Below are positions 45,268 to 53,498 of a stretch of 64,000 nt of DNA, piece by piece. This DNA comes from RYN-230 sp963711705 (GTDB taxonomy: Bacteria > Actinomycetota > Actinomycetes > Streptosporangiales > Streptosporangiaceae), in the NCBI GenBank assembly GCA_963711705.1, contig CAVQFM010000011.1:182841-246840 (forward strand). The letters are read 5' to 3'. A program made the translations under genes and the position numbers. How positions within the stretch are numbered: position 1 is the stretch's first letter; each line of letters starts with the position of its first letter. The notes beneath the pieces are model-generated. The model worked only from the letters and a program-made list of their open reading frames with translations, was not told the origin of the DNA and searched no databases.

Positions 45268-46758
45268 TACGGCAGCAGCCATTCGGGTCGTGACCTGCGG
45301 CGGAACGTGGGAAACCTGGATCTATTGAGGCAGCCGCCTCGCGATCATGCGTGTGTGACGACAACACAATCGAGGGCGGCTGCTGCCGTCAGGATAGGTG
45401 CCGGGCTTGGCCGGCGGAAGCGGGCTGAGCTGCTGGGGCTGCTGCGGCCGTGTTTCACCCGGGTGGAGCCGTGCCTGCAAGCGGGCAAGTACGCCGCCGC
45501 GCTGATGAGCCAGATGCCCAGGCGCAACGGCTGGACGATCGCCGAGCATGCCGGGGACCGGGCGCCGGATAAGACGCAGCGGCTGCTCAACCGGGCGGTC
45601 TGGGACGCTGCTGCGGCGGCAGGGGTGGTGCGCCGGTTCGCCGTGGCGGGCCTGGATCAGGCGGGCGGCCGGCGGGGCCTGGTGGTTGGCGCGGTCGATG
45701 AGACCGGGCAGGTCAAGCAGGGCGGGCATACCGCCGGGGTCAAGCGGCACTACCTGGGCTGCGCGGGGAAGGTGGCCAACGGGATCACCACGGTCCACGT
45801 GGCGTATGTGCGGGAGAAGGCCGGGCACGCGCTGGTCGCCGCCCGGCAGTGGATTCCGCGCGAGCATATCGATGACCCAGCCAAGCAGCAGATCATGGGC
45901 CTGCCAGATGATCTGGTGTTCCGCACCAAGGGGCAGCTGGCCATCGACCTGCTCGCCGAGGTCTTCGCTGATGGCATCTGGCTGGACTTCGTGTGCGGGG
46001 ATGAGGTGTATGGCGCCTGCACCCGGCTGCGCGAGTACCTGGAAGGCCGTGGCCAGGGTTACGTGCTGCGGGTGCCGTCGAACTTTCACCTCACCATGGC
46101 CCGCGGGGTACGGCTGTCATGCAAGCAAGCGGCCACCCGGCTGCTGGCCAGCGGCCGGTCCTGGGAGACCCGCTCCGCCGGGAAGGGCTCCAAGGGAGCA
46201 CGCTGGTATGCGTGGGCGTGGCTCGCCACGATCTCACCGCGCCACTACCTGCTCGTCCGCCGCCACCTGATCACCGGTGAGCTGGCCTTCCATTACTGCT
46301 ACGTCCCCCAGGGGCGGCCGCTGTCGCTGTCCCGGCTGGCCCGCGCCGCCGGGCTGCGCTGGCCGGTAGAGGAGAGCTTCGAGTTCAGCAAGGGCTGCTT
46401 CGGGCTCGACCAGTCCCAGGTCCGCCTCTACACCGCGATCGCCCGGCACACCGTGCTGGTCATGGCCGCCCTGGCGATCTGCGCCGTCACCGCTGCACTG
46501 CTGCGCCGCCGCACCGGCACCCAAGCACCACCACCAGTCCGCCCAGGCCAGCCGCCACCCGCCGACCCAGGAATGATCCCGCTCACCGTCCCCGAAACCG
46601 CACGGCTGCTCGCCAGCCCGCCGCCGCCCCGCTCAGCCGGGCACTGGCTGAACTGGCGGCGCCGCCACCAGGCCCTCTCAGCCTGGCACCACCAGCGCAC
46701 CCGGCTCACCCGCGACACCGAGATAACCCAGGTCAGCTAGTGAATGGGTGCTGCGGTA
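45268..46758 (+). mobile_element. Intact IS701-family insertion sequence
   Basis: Terminal inverted repeats TACGGCAGCAGCCATTC (45268-45284) and, at the right end, the complement of TACCGCAGCACCCATTC (46742-46758), 15 of 17 matching. Both ends are flanked by a CTAG direct repeat (45264-45267, 46759-46762), the target duplication usual for IS701 relatives. One transposase gene fills the element. Confidence 0.9.
45355..46740 (+). CDS. IS701 family transposase
   Basis: A 461-residue DDE transposase. Catalytic Asp in LVVGAVDETGQVKQGGH, second Asp in WLDFVCGDEVYG, Glu in LRWPVEESFEFSKGCFGLDQ, the typical IS701 (DUF4338-free, DDE_5-type) spacing. VAYVREKAGHALVAARQWIP and LPDDLVFRTKGQLA are conserved. 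Start is probably the GTG at 45355 (TTTQSRAAAAVRIGAG); an in-frame GTG at 45307 is also inside the element. No frameshift, so the element may still be active. Confidence 0.9.
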   Translation: MTTTQSRAAAAVRIGAGLGRRKRAELLGLLRPCFTRVEPCLQAGKYAAALMSQMPRRNGWTIAEHAGDRAPDKTQRLLNRAVWDAAAAAGVVRRFAVAGLDQAGGRRGLVVGAVDETGQVKQGGHTAGVKRHYLGCAGKVANGITTVHVAYVREKAGHALVAARQWIPREHIDDPAKQQIMGLPDDLVFRTKGQLAIDLLAEVFADGIWLDFVCGDEVYGACTRLREYLEGRGQGYVLRVPSNFHLTMARGVRLSCKQAATRLLASGRSWETRSAGKGSKGARWYAWAWLATISPRHYLLVRRHLITGELAFHYCYVPQGRPLSLSRLARAAGLRWPVEESFEFSKGCFGLDQSQVRLYTAIARHTVLVMAALAICAVTAALLRRRTGTQAPPPVRPGQPPPADPGMIPLTVPETARLLASPPPPRSAGHWLNWRRRHQALSAWHHQRTRLTRDTEITQVS

Positions 46759-46833
46759 CTAGCCGAGGCCCTCGACCCAGCGGGCTAATGGCACGTTAAT
46801 GGCATGAGGGCTCAAACGGCCCCCGAACCGATC

Positions 46834-46872
46834 AAGGCCCAGGCTGGAGATACATCCTCCGACCTGGGCCTT
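46834..46872 (-). terminator. tRNA-type hairpin terminator
   Basis: AAGGCCCAGG (46834-46843) and CCTGGGCCTT (46863-46872) are perfectly complementary around a 19-base loop that itself can pair. It lies immediately after the 3' end of the tRNA-Gly fragment, as tRNA terminators do in actinomycetes. Confidence 0.75.
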
Positions 46873-46877
46873 GTCAT

Positions 46878-46925
46878 GGGAGCGGGTGACGGGAATCGAA
46901 CCCGCACTATCAGCTTGGGAATGAT
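46878..46925 (-). other. 3' half of tRNA-Gly(CCC): attachment-site scar
   Basis: On the minus strand TTCCCAAGCTGA (anticodon loop with CCC), GCGGGTTCGATTCCCGT (T arm) and CACCCGCTCC (acceptor 3' strand) make a standard tRNA-Gly 3' half. The 5' side is missing: the sequence before the anticodon is unrelated and the anticodon stem cannot form. Breaks at the anticodon are typical of tyrosine-integrase att cores. GGGCACGCAACGGGCAC at about 47,025 resembles arm sites. Confidence 0.75.
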
Positions 46926-47258
46926 CGTAACGGTCAGCCTTGACCTGCCCAAGCGCAGGTCAGCACGCATCCTGACTTCCCCGCGAGTGACCGTGAGTCC
47001 CCGCAATCGACCACCCTATCGGGCACGCAACGGGCACGCTTACGGCTCCGGAGGCCGCCGTTGCAGGCTGGCGAATTTGTGCGCTGGCCTCGCGAGACGC
47101 CGCTGTTGCCGTGCTGACAGCGAAGATCGTTCCGCATATGTTTCGGATCATGCTCACCGGGGTGCTGCCGCGCACTCCTGTTCTGCTGATCATCCCGGCG
47201 CGAGGGCAGGCCGGATGGCGGACTTGCCATCGATCGTTCAACGGTATATAACGTCTAC
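46926..47258. other. Gap, island junction DNA
   Basis: About 330 bp after the tRNA-Gly scar. It contains the arm-like direct repeat GGGCACGCAACGGGCAC and degenerate sequence. No gene seen. The padR promoter is at its right end. Confidence 0.4.
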
Positions 47259-47594
47259 ATGGCCACGCGGGCGATGCAGGAAGCGACCTTCATGATCCTC
47301 ACCGCGCTGGCCAACGGCAGCCAGCACGGGTACGGGATCATCGCCGACGTCCGGGACATCTCCGGCGGCCAGGTCCGGCTGCGCGCCGGGACCCTGTACA
47401 CCGCCCTGGACCGGCTGCGCGCGGACGAGCTGATCGCGGTGGACCGGCAAGAGGTCGTGGACGGGCGGCTGCGCCGGTACTACCGGCTCACCCCCGCGGG
47501 CACCAGGCAGCTCGCGGATGAGGCGGCCCGGCTGCAGGCTCATGCCACCGTGGCGCTGAAGCGGCTGGACCTGGCCGGGGGGATGGCGACATGA
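47259..47594 (+). CDS. PadR family transcriptional regulator
   Basis: A 111-residue winged-helix repressor: EATFMILTALANGSQHGYGI, RLRAGTLYTALDRLRADELI, RRYYRLTPAGTRQLADEAAR. This is the small PadR-s2 type without long C-terminal dimer domain. Stop overlaps the next gene as ATGA. Such pairs of PadR plus a membrane protein are very common in actinomycetes, the regulator controlling its partner or a transporter. Confidence 0.9.
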   Translation: MATRAMQEATFMILTALANGSQHGYGIIADVRDISGGQVRLRAGTLYTALDRLRADELIAVDRQEVVDGRLRRYYRLTPAGTRQLADEAARLQAHATVALKRLDLAGGMAT

Positions 47595-48307
47595 CCGATC
47601 ACGAGCACCTCGAGCGGGCCTACCGGCGATTGCTGGCCTGGTATCCCCGGAAGTTCCGGCACGAGAACGAGCAGGAGATCCTCGCGGTGCTGATCGCCGG
47701 CGCCCCGCCCGGCCAGCGCCGCCCCGGCCTGGCCGAGTCCGCGGACCTGATCCGCAGCGGCCTGTGGCTGCGGCTGTGGCCCAGCGTGCCACGCTCGGCG
47801 CGCACGGTGCGGGCCGCCGTCAAGCTCATGTACGCGGGCGCCGCGGTCAGCACCGTCAACCTGGTCATCTTGCTGGCCCTCACCGTCGACATCAAGGGTA
47901 GCTGGCTGAACACGCCGTTCATCCCGGTGGCGATAGCCTGGTCCTTGGCCCCGCTCGCGCTGTGGCTGTGGATGGCCCGGGAGACCGGCCGGGGCCGGAA
48001 CTGGGCGCGCATCGTGTCCACGGTGCTGTTCGGCGCGGCGACGCTCGACCTGACCGGTCCCTTCGGTTCGCCGGGGATCCGGTTGAGCCTCGTCCCGGTG
48101 GTGCAAGGCTCGACTATCATCCCCGCGCTGTACTGGCTGGTCGGCGCCGCCGTGGTGTGGCTGCTGTGGCGCCCGGCCTCCAGAGCGTTCTTCCGGCCGC
48201 CGGGTTACACGCAGGCCCAGCACCAGGCACAGATGGCCGAATTCGACCATCAGGCGCAGATGGCCGAACTCGCGCGGATCAGGGCACGGGTGCCGCGTCA
48301 GGCGTGA
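47591..48307 (+). CDS. Membrane protein coupled to PadR
   Basis: A 238-residue protein. A soluble N-terminal part (LERAYRRLLAWYPRKFRHEN, EQEILAVLIAGAPPGQRRPG, LAESADLIRSGLWLRLWPS) is shared by many PadR-linked actinomycete proteins. Four membrane segments follow (about 80-200). The C terminus has a short repeat HQAQMAEFDHQAQMAEL. Coupled by ATGA with padR. No known biochemical role. Confidence 0.8.
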   Translation: MTDHEHLERAYRRLLAWYPRKFRHENEQEILAVLIAGAPPGQRRPGLAESADLIRSGLWLRLWPSVPRSARTVRAAVKLMYAGAAVSTVNLVILLALTVDIKGSWLNTPFIPVAIAWSLAPLALWLWMARETGRGRNWARIVSTVLFGAATLDLTGPFGSPGIRLSLVPVVQGSTIIPALYWLVGAAVVWLLWRPASRAFFRPPGYTQAQHQAQMAEFDHQAQMAELARIRARVPRQA

Positions 48308-48476
48308 GCCGTGTTGATCTGCGTGCCCGCGCGGGTGCGGCCCGGCGTGCGCCGGGCGGGCCTCGCCAAGGCTGAGCCCGGCGCTGACGCCGGGCCAGCG
48401 CCTACTTAGCCGCGCAGGGCACCTGAGCGCACACTTGACAGTGGCCCTTCACCGGAGATCGAAGGAGGTGCTGACG

Positions 48477-48863
48477 ATGGGACTGACCTGGCGGGACGCG
48501 GTCTCGTCCTGCGCCATCGTAGTGATCGCCTTCACGTACGAGGTGTATCGGGGAGGAACGAGCCTGCTGCTGATCTCCAGCGCGCGGGCCACATCCGCCG
48601 TGGTACTGGTCCTCGGCATCGGCTGCGCTGTCGTCGCGTCCGGCGACCTGTATACGAGACCTCAACCACGTACGGGCCAGGTCTTCAGGTGGATCGCCAC
48701 CGGGTTCGGCACGATCGCGGTCATCGCTGGTCTGATCGGGCTGATCACCGGCAGCGCCCACGCGCTGCAGATCCTCGTCGTAGTCACGATCACCTGGCTC
48801 GCGACGGGGATCTTCTGGCACGTGCTCACGATCGGATCGGAGCGGAGCGATGAGCCGTCGTGA
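48477..48863 (+). CDS. Small membrane protein, unknown
   Basis: A 128-residue protein with about four membrane segments: AVSSCAIVVIAFTYEVYRG, ATSAVVLVLGIGCAVVASGD, WIATGFGTIAVIAGLIGLIT, LQILVVVTITWLATGIFWHV. GGAGG seven bases before the ATG at 48477. The hydrophobic pattern and length suggest a four-helix DUF-type actinomycete membrane protein. Function unknown. Confidence 0.72.
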   Translation: MGLTWRDAVSSCAIVVIAFTYEVYRGGTSLLLISSARATSAVVLVLGIGCAVVASGDLYTRPQPRTGQVFRWIATGFGTIAVIAGLIGLITGSAHALQILVVVTITWLATGIFWHVLTIGSERSDEPS

Positions 48864-49104
48864 CAGAGCGTGTCCTGAGGGCGACTGGTGTACCCGGCCG
48901 CGGTCCTCGTGCTGGACGTGGCGTTGTTCTATAAGCGGGCCTGCGGATGGGTGTCAGTGGCCGCGGAAGACCAGGTAGCCGGGCGCGGCGCAAGCATGGG
49001 CCACGATCAGGGCTGATAGATCGCGGAGCCGCCACTCGTCCGGCTGCCCCATGCAGGAACCAGGGCTACCCCCAGATACCTCGGCTATCCCCAGGTCACA
49101 GCCT

Positions 49105-49124
49105 CAATGGCTGCTGCCGTACTA
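49105..49124 (-). repeat. Solo terminal repeat of the IS701 element
   Basis: AATGGCTGCTGCCGTACTAG is identical to the reverse complement of 45264-45283 (left end of the intact element plus CTAG). No transposase is attached. It marks a former insertion or a rearrangement. Confidence 0.75.
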
Positions 49125-49383
49125 GCCGGGATGAGGCCTGAAAACGGGGATGCACCAGACGGCCCGCGCCGTTGCGTCTCCAAGTTGCGTCCCGGCAGCA
49201 GAAGTGCCTGTACCAGCCCCGCCCACGAGGCAAACATGGCCTGCTACGGCACTAGCTAATGGTTCTAAAGGCCATTAGTGAGCCTGTCTGCGGCTACCTG
49301 TTCGACGGGCTGCAAAGTGTCCATAACGGACCACTTAGCCGTGGGTCAGCAGCCGCGCCTCACAGGGACCGCAGTCCCCTGGC

Positions 49384-49428
49384 CGTGCCACGCGGGGCCG
49401 CGACGGAGACCCAGCCCCGCGTGGCACG
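49384..49428 (-). terminator. 15-bp GC hairpin
   Basis: CGTGCCACGCGGGGC and its exact complement around a 15-base loop, 37 bp after the minus-strand capsid-like fragment. No T-tract, but a strong stem, so probably the terminator of that former gene. Confidence 0.5.
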
Positions 49429-49464
49429 ACCTTGCGGGGACCACCCCGCAGCCCGGGAGCGCTT

Positions 49465-49707
49465 CTACGCCTTGCCGCCCTTGGCCTGCCACTGCTCAGC
49501 TGACACCGGGTTCGCCCCAGCCACCGTGAGCCTTCTCAAGGTCTTGTTGATGGCTGGCACCCCAACCGCGAAACGACCGCATACCCGCATGGCCAGGCTG
49601 TCGAGGTTGAACGCATAATCCCGCGAGGTCTCGACCATGAAGTCGTCGCGGACGATCAGGTAGGCGCGGCTTGAGTCGTAGACAAGCACGTCCGCTGCCT
49701 CAGGCAC
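49465..49707 (-). pseudogene. Phage capsid-like C-terminal fragment
   Basis: About 75 codons (DVLVYDSSRAYLIVRDDFMV, ETSRDYAFNLDSLAMRVCGR, FAVGVPAINKTLRRLTVAGA) with good coding bias, ending normally but starting abruptly at the transposase relic. The D-x-SRAYLIV...R..GR..V...AI pattern is what the C-terminal part of HK97-type major capsid proteins looks like. The rest of the gene is gone. Tentative assignment. Confidence 0.4.
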
Positions 49708-50580
49708 CGTGCGGGCGCTGCTGGCGGAGTTCCCTGAGATGCCGGCGACGGTGATCGCGGAGCGGGGTCGGCTGGGATGGGTCGGTCAGCTGGTTCCGGG
49801 AGAATGTCGTGCGGCTGCGGCCGGAGCATCGCTGCCCGGATCCGGCGGGCCGGCTGAGCTGGGCGCCCGGTGATGCGGCGCAGTGTGACCTGTGGTTCCC
49901 GCCGGCCCGTATCCCGCTTGAGGACGGCAGCTCGGCGCTGCTGCCGGTGCTGGTGATCACGGCGGCGCATTCCCGGTTCACGACCGGGCGGATGATCCCG
50001 ACGCGGCGGACCGAGGATCTGCTGCTGGGGTCTGGGAGCTGATCCGCCGGCTGGGCCGGGTGCCGCGGCGGCTGATCTGGGACAACGAGTCCGGGATCGG
50101 CCGCGGGGTGCGGCTGGCGGACGGGGTGGCCGCGTTCACCGGGACGCTGGCCACGCAGATCGTGCAGTTGCGGCCCCGGGATCCGGAGTCCAAGGGGATC
50201 GTGGAGCGGCGCAACGGGTTCTTTGAGACCTCGTTCATGCCCGGCCGCGCCTTCGTATCTCCGGTGGACTTCAACGCCCAGTTCACCGGGTGGCTGGACC
50301 GCGCGAACGGCCGGGTGGTACGGACGCTGCGGGCCCGGCCGGCCGATCTGATCGAGACCGACCGGGCCGCGATGCTGCCGCTGCCAGCGATCCCACCACA
50401 GGTGGGCTGGCGTCACCAGGTGCGGCTGGGGCCGCGACTACTACGTCCGGCTCGATGCCAGCGACCCGGCCCTGATCGGCCGCGTTGTCGATGTGACCGC
50501 TGACCTGGAACGGGTGCGGGCCCGCGCTGAGGGCCGGGTCGTCGCAGATCACGCCCGGGTATGGGCTCAGCCAGTTAGTC
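49700..50580 (+). pseudogene. IS21-type (IstA) transposase relic
   Basis: Pieces in different frames reconstruct an IS21-family transposase: ALLAEFPEMPATVIAER, then GDAAQCDLWFPPARIPLEDG (first Asp), PRRLIWDNESGIGRG (second Asp), PRDPESKGIVERRNGFFETS (Glu) and a C-terminal RDYYVRLDASDPALIGRVVD. At least three frameshifts (about 49,760, 50,035, 50,440) break it. The N-terminal helix-turn-helix and the istB partner are absent. It inserted beside the capsid-like fragment. Confidence 0.8.
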
Positions 50581-50770
50581 CGAGGTGTCGCCCGTACGCC
50601 GTAATGCGCTCGTCCAGCGAGTAAGGCCCGCGGAACCGTTGCAGCCGGGGTACGACCTCGATGTAGTCCATGTCGGCATGGTCACCGCAGTCGCGGCAGA
50701 TGATCTCGAACACGCCCCTGTAGCCGCCTTCCACCCGGCCATCCACCATCCGGACCGGCTGGCGCCGCAA
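50567..50770 (-). CDS. Small protein with CxxC, unknown function
   Basis: Up to 67 residues (60 from the second Met): GGYRGVFEIICRDCGDHADM, DYIEVVPRLQRFRGPYSLDE, RITAYGRHLGLTG. One CxxC (ICRDCGD) could be half a metal site. Similar short proteins occur in actinomycete genomes with cysteine pairs, but I know no function. It overlaps the end of the transposase relic and borders the integrase remnant, so it may itself be a stranded fragment of an element. Confidence 0.55.
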   Translation of the reverse strand: MRRQPVRMVDGRVEGGYRGVFEIICRDCGDHADMDYIEVVPRLQRFRGPYSLDERITAYGRHLGLTG

Positions 50771-50790
50771 CCACGCCCTGACCCCGTGGC

Positions 50791-50955
50791 CATGCCTGCC
50801 TGTCCACGTGGCTGAATGGTGGCGCCTACCCCACCCAGGTAGCGGAGTGGGCCGGGCACAGCGTGGACGTGCTGTTGCGGATCTACGCCAAGTGCGTCGT
50901 CGGCCAGGACGAGCTCGCCAAGCGCTGGATCAGCGAAGCGCTACGCCAGGACTGA
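50791..50955 (+). pseudogene. C-terminal remnant of a tyrosine integrase
   Basis: 54 codons encode HACLSTWLNGGAYPTQVAEW, AGHSVDVLLRIYAKCVVGQD, ELAKRWISEALRQD. It keeps the last catalytic residues (H of HAC, H of AGH, Tyr of RIYAK) and differs from the end of the intact integrase at 63,853 by only a handful of residues. Everything upstream is missing. Evidence of a second, closely related element. Confidence 0.9.
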
Positions 50956-50982
50956 GTCGCCAGCCCGCCAGCCGATCCCGGC

Positions 50983-51072
50983 GCGCTGTTGTACCGGGTG
51001 CTGGTCCGCAATGGCCTGATCGCCCAGGGCCAGCGTCGGCGCCCGGCGGTGATGTATCAAGGGGGCCCAGGC
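50983..51072 (+). pseudogene. Transposase helix-turn-helix fragment
   Basis: ALLYRVLVRNGLIAQGQRRR is the recognition-helix region seen in IS481/IS3-type transposases (xYRVLxRxGL followed by basic residues). Thirty codons only, no start. Low-confidence relic. Confidence 0.4.
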
Positions 51073-51260
51073 GGGCTCTGTCGTTATTGAGACTTCGCCC
51101 GCTGACTGCCACGGATGGTGTTGAATGCCGGCTCCAGCCCAGGCCCAGGACCAGGACCAGGACCCGGGCTTCAGGGAAACCCATGATCCGACCCCAAGAG
51201 ATAAGCGCCAGATTTGGCGTGCAGCGAGACCATTATTAACGGCCTGGAAGGAGAACAGCC

Positions 51261-52085
51261 ATGGCGACCCTGGGTGAAAGAGCCCTCAATAACACGCACA
51301 GCAGATATCTCGGCAGCAGGGACCAGGCGTACACCCGCTCGTACCGGGGCATCCGCCTGGTGGTCGGGTTCCTGGGCATAGCGCTGCCGCTCGTCTTCAT
51401 CTTCATGGAGGCGTACGTCCTGAAAGGGGGCGTCCATGTCCGCGGGTCGCTCAGCGCGTACTACCACACGTCGATGCAGGACATCTTCGTGGGCGGGTTG
51501 TGCGTCATCGGCGCGCTCCTCGCGACGTACATGGCCGGCGAGTGGAAGAGCCTGGATTTCTGGGCGAGCCTGGTCGCGGGCCTCGCGGTACTCGGGGTCG
51601 TCTTCTTCCCCACTGCGCGGTCAGGCCTGAAGCCTGGCGCGCCCGCCTGCGGCAGCCTTCCCCAGCCGCCCAGCTGCTCCTTTGTCGAGCAAGGACTTGG
51701 TGAGCATCGGACGGCAGTGATACACGCGGTGTGCGCCATTGTGTTCATCGTCTTCCTGGCCGTCATGAGCGCCCTCTTCGCGGTCAGCGAGGTGCGCCCG
51801 AAGAGCGAACGGCGCAAGGACCAGAACCTGGGTGTGTTCAAGAGCCGGGCCCGGTTCGGGATCTACGGCGGGTGCGCGCTTGTCATCGTGATAGCCGGAA
51901 TATGGGCATTCGTGGGCACAGGCGTCTGGGAATTGACCCGGCTCTACATCGGGGAGGTCGCTTCCGTCTGGGCTTTCGGGATCTCGTGGTTGCTGGCGGC
52001 CTTCTCCCTGACGGCACCGGCCAGGCACGGGCTGGCGGAGCTGGCTGGGGCCGACCCGACTGTCCACGCTGTCCCGCTGCCATGA
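51261..52085 (+). CDS. DUF998-like multi-pass membrane protein
   Basis: A 274-residue protein with about six membrane segments (first about 30-50: LVVGFLGIALPLVFIFMEAY). The motif RGSLSAYYHTSMQDIFVGGL, followed by CVIGALLATYMAG, resembles the SxSxYYxTxxRDxFVG block of DUF998-like proteins. A soluble loop (AACGSLPQPPSC-like) carries two cysteines. GGAAGGAG precedes ATG by about eight bases. It lies between the integrase remnant and its arm sites, so it is island cargo. Function unknown. Confidence 0.78.
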   Translation: MATLGERALNNTHSRYLGSRDQAYTRSYRGIRLVVGFLGIALPLVFIFMEAYVLKGGVHVRGSLSAYYHTSMQDIFVGGLCVIGALLATYMAGEWKSLDFWASLVAGLAVLGVVFFPTARSGLKPGAPACGSLPQPPSCSFVEQGLGEHRTAVIHAVCAIVFIVFLAVMSALFAVSEVRPKSERRKDQNLGVFKSRARFGIYGGCALVIVIAGIWAFVGTGVWELTRLYIGEVASVWAFGISWLLAAFSLTAPARHGLAELAGADPTVHAVPLP

Positions 52086-52109
52086 ACCTGGCGCGGCCCG
52101 CGCTGGCGA

Positions 52110-52252
52110 TCTTGGACTTGGGCACGTATTGGGCACAGAGAGCCGCAGATGACGGCCTCGGGCCGCATACAGCCACACAACCGCGCAGAATCGAAGATCG
52201 CGAACGCCAAGCATTTCCGCAGGTCATAAGGGCATTATCGGGACTGAAAGAG
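52110..52252. repeat. Integrase arm-site region, copy 1
   Basis: Begins with TTGGGCACGTATTGGGCAC (52118-52136), a direct repeat of GGGCAC typical of integrase arm sites, and matches 63863-64000 at roughly 85 percent over 140 bp. In the intact copy this segment follows the integrase stop by ten bases; here it is separated from the integrase remnant by 1.15 kb. A further variant (TTTGGGCACGTATTTGGCAT) is at 52371-52390. Confidence 0.75.
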
Positions 52253-52254
52253 AG

Positions 52255-52299
52255 TGGGGCGGGTGGGGCTCGAACCCACGACCGACGGATTATGAGTCC
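52255..52299 (-). other. 3' half of tRNA-Met(CAT): attachment-site scar
   Basis: Minus strand: GGACTCATAATCC (anticodon arm with CAT), GTGGGTTCGAGCCCCAC (T arm), CCGCCCCA (acceptor 3' strand). The 5' half with D arm is missing; the upstream sequence is unrelated. It follows directly after the arm-site region, as an att junction should. Confidence 0.75.
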
Positions 52300-52443
52300 A
52301 GCCCGCCAGCAGTTGATGTCGGACTGCCTGACCTGGGCAGACGCAAACTGACGCGATCACGGTTGCGCCATTTGGGCACGTATTTGGCATGATCAAGCTC
52401 GATGCTGACCGGTATCGCGGGCGCGCAGTGCCTCTCTCGCCAG

Positions 52444-52737
52444 TCACTGCTGCGGGCGGTGGTAGATCTCTGATCGGTGGTCGATATCGAGGATGTGGAC
52501 CACGCAGCTGTTCTCGTCGATCCGGTAGACGATGCGATAGGTGCCGCGCCGGGCGCCGTGACAGCCGGCAAGCGGCCCGAACAGCGGCTTGCCCACCCGA
52601 TGCGGGTTGACCGCTAGCGCGGCATCGCAGAACTCCAGCACGGCGGCGGCAACGGCTTCCGGAAGCCGCTCGGCGATTGCTCGCCGGGCAGCAGGCTGGA
52701 ACCGGACCTCATACCGCTGCGCAGGCTCGGTCGTCAC
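52444..52737 (-). CDS. relE: RelE/ParE family toxin
   Basis: A 97-residue toxin of the RelE/ParE superfamily: YEVRFQPAARRAIAERLPEA, NPHRVGKPLFGPLAGCHGAR, RGTYRIVYRIDENSCVVHIL, DIDHRSEIYHRP, the typical end with basic and aromatic residues of mRNA interferases. Coupled to the antitoxin by ATGA. It probably cleaves ribosomal mRNA when free. Stabilises the island or contributes to stress response. Confidence 0.88.
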   Translation of the reverse strand: MTTEPAQRYEVRFQPAARRAIAERLPEAVAAAVLEFCDAALAVNPHRVGKPLFGPLAGCHGARRGTYRIVYRIDENSCVVHILDIDHRSEIYHRPQQ

Positions 52738-53033
52738 GTCCCGGTAACACGGCGACGGGCCAGGTCCTGCCGAACGGTGGCCATGTCAGCACCGGGCTCA
52801 CCCCGCCCCAGAGCTGCCAGGCTCTCCGAGATGCGCGCGACGGCCTCGCTGTCACCGAGGATCTCCAGGGTCATCTCCAGGCCCTCAAGGTCGTCCACCG
52901 ACAGCAGGACAGCCTCGGGCTCTCCGTTGCGGGTCAGGGTGATCCGCTCATGCTGTTGGCGTACCCGCCGGGCCAGCTCAGACAGACGTGCCTTGGCTTC
53001 GGACAACGGCACGGGCGTGGAGGCAATCGACAT
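52734..53033 (-). CDS. Phd/YefM family antitoxin
   Basis: A 99-residue antitoxin. The N-terminal Phd/YefM DNA-binding fold reads TPVPLSEAKARLSELARRVR, QQHERITLTRNGEPEAVLLS, VDDLEGLEMTLEIL, and the C-terminal helix wraps the toxin. The ATG at 53033 has no ribosome site, but TATACT lies seven bases upstream, so the mRNA may be leaderless. An in-frame ATG seven codons earlier is the alternative. Autorepression with the toxin is expected. Confidence 0.85.
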   Translation of the reverse strand: MSIASTPVPLSEAKARLSELARRVRQQHERITLTRNGEPEAVLLSVDDLEGLEMTLEILGDSEAVARISESLAALGRGEPGADMATVRQDLARRRVTGT

Positions 53034-53145
53034 AGTTAGAAGTATAGACATCACTAGTCAATCTTTGGACCAAGCTACCTCCGTAAGCCACTGAAGCGAT
53101 CGCTGACGGCTGATGTCCGTGGCAGGCAGAGCATGACGGGCAGGC

Positions 53146-53373
53146 TCACGTCCCGGTTACGTAGTAGCCCTTGCCGATCACTGGGGTGATGAGGCCTTCG
53201 TCCTTCAGCGTCGTCAGTGCGCGCTCGGCTGTGATGTGGGATACGCCGTGCTCCTGGCTGAGCGTCTTGACGCTTGGCAGCCGCTTGGTGATCGTCCCGT
53301 CCTCGATCTGAGCACGCAGTAGCGCTGCAAGCTGGACATACAGCGGCGTGGACGACTCATGATCGATTTCCAC
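53146..53373 (-). CDS. Short GntR family regulator
   Basis: A 75-residue protein that is essentially one GntR winged helix: STPLYVQLAALLRAQIEDGT, RLPSVKTLSQEHGVSHITAE, RALTTLKDEGLITPVIGKGY. No effector domain. This short type is common in actinomycete integrative elements and with small partner genes. Start is GTG. It is divergent from a small gene at 53,499, with a 24-bp palindrome between, surely its operator. Confidence 0.9.
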   Translation of the reverse strand: MEIDHESSTPLYVQLAALLRAQIEDGTITKRLPSVKTLSQEHGVSHITAERALTTLKDEGLITPVIGKGYYVTGT

Positions 53374-53421
53374 ATGATCACATTAGGTCTCACCAGCATC
53401 CTTCCTACTCCCAGGGGTATC

Positions 53422-53445
53422 AGCAGGAACCATATGGTTCCTGCT
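53422..53445. promoter_or_regulatory. 24-bp perfect palindrome, GntR operator
   Basis: AGCAGGAACCAT followed immediately by its exact reverse complement. TATACT (53444-53449) at its edge is a good -10 hexamer for the rightward small gene, so a bound repressor would block that promoter. Confidence 0.8.
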
Positions 53446-53498
53446 ATACTCGCCAGGCACGAGCCGGACGATTTCTGACTTGATCGCCGGAGGTTGCC

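Larger units (their letters stand above)
48864..49464. other. Gap with IS relics and a strong hairpin
   Basis: About 600 bp. It has a 20-bp copy of the IS701 left end at 49105-49124 (reverse orientation), a more diverged end-like sequence ending CACTAGC near 49,256, and a 15-bp perfect hairpin at 49384-49428. No intact gene. Confidence 0.5.

Noticed and set aside
46878..46925. Complete tRNA-Gly gene
   Set aside because: No D arm, no 5' acceptor strand and a mismatched anticodon stem; only the 3' half is present.
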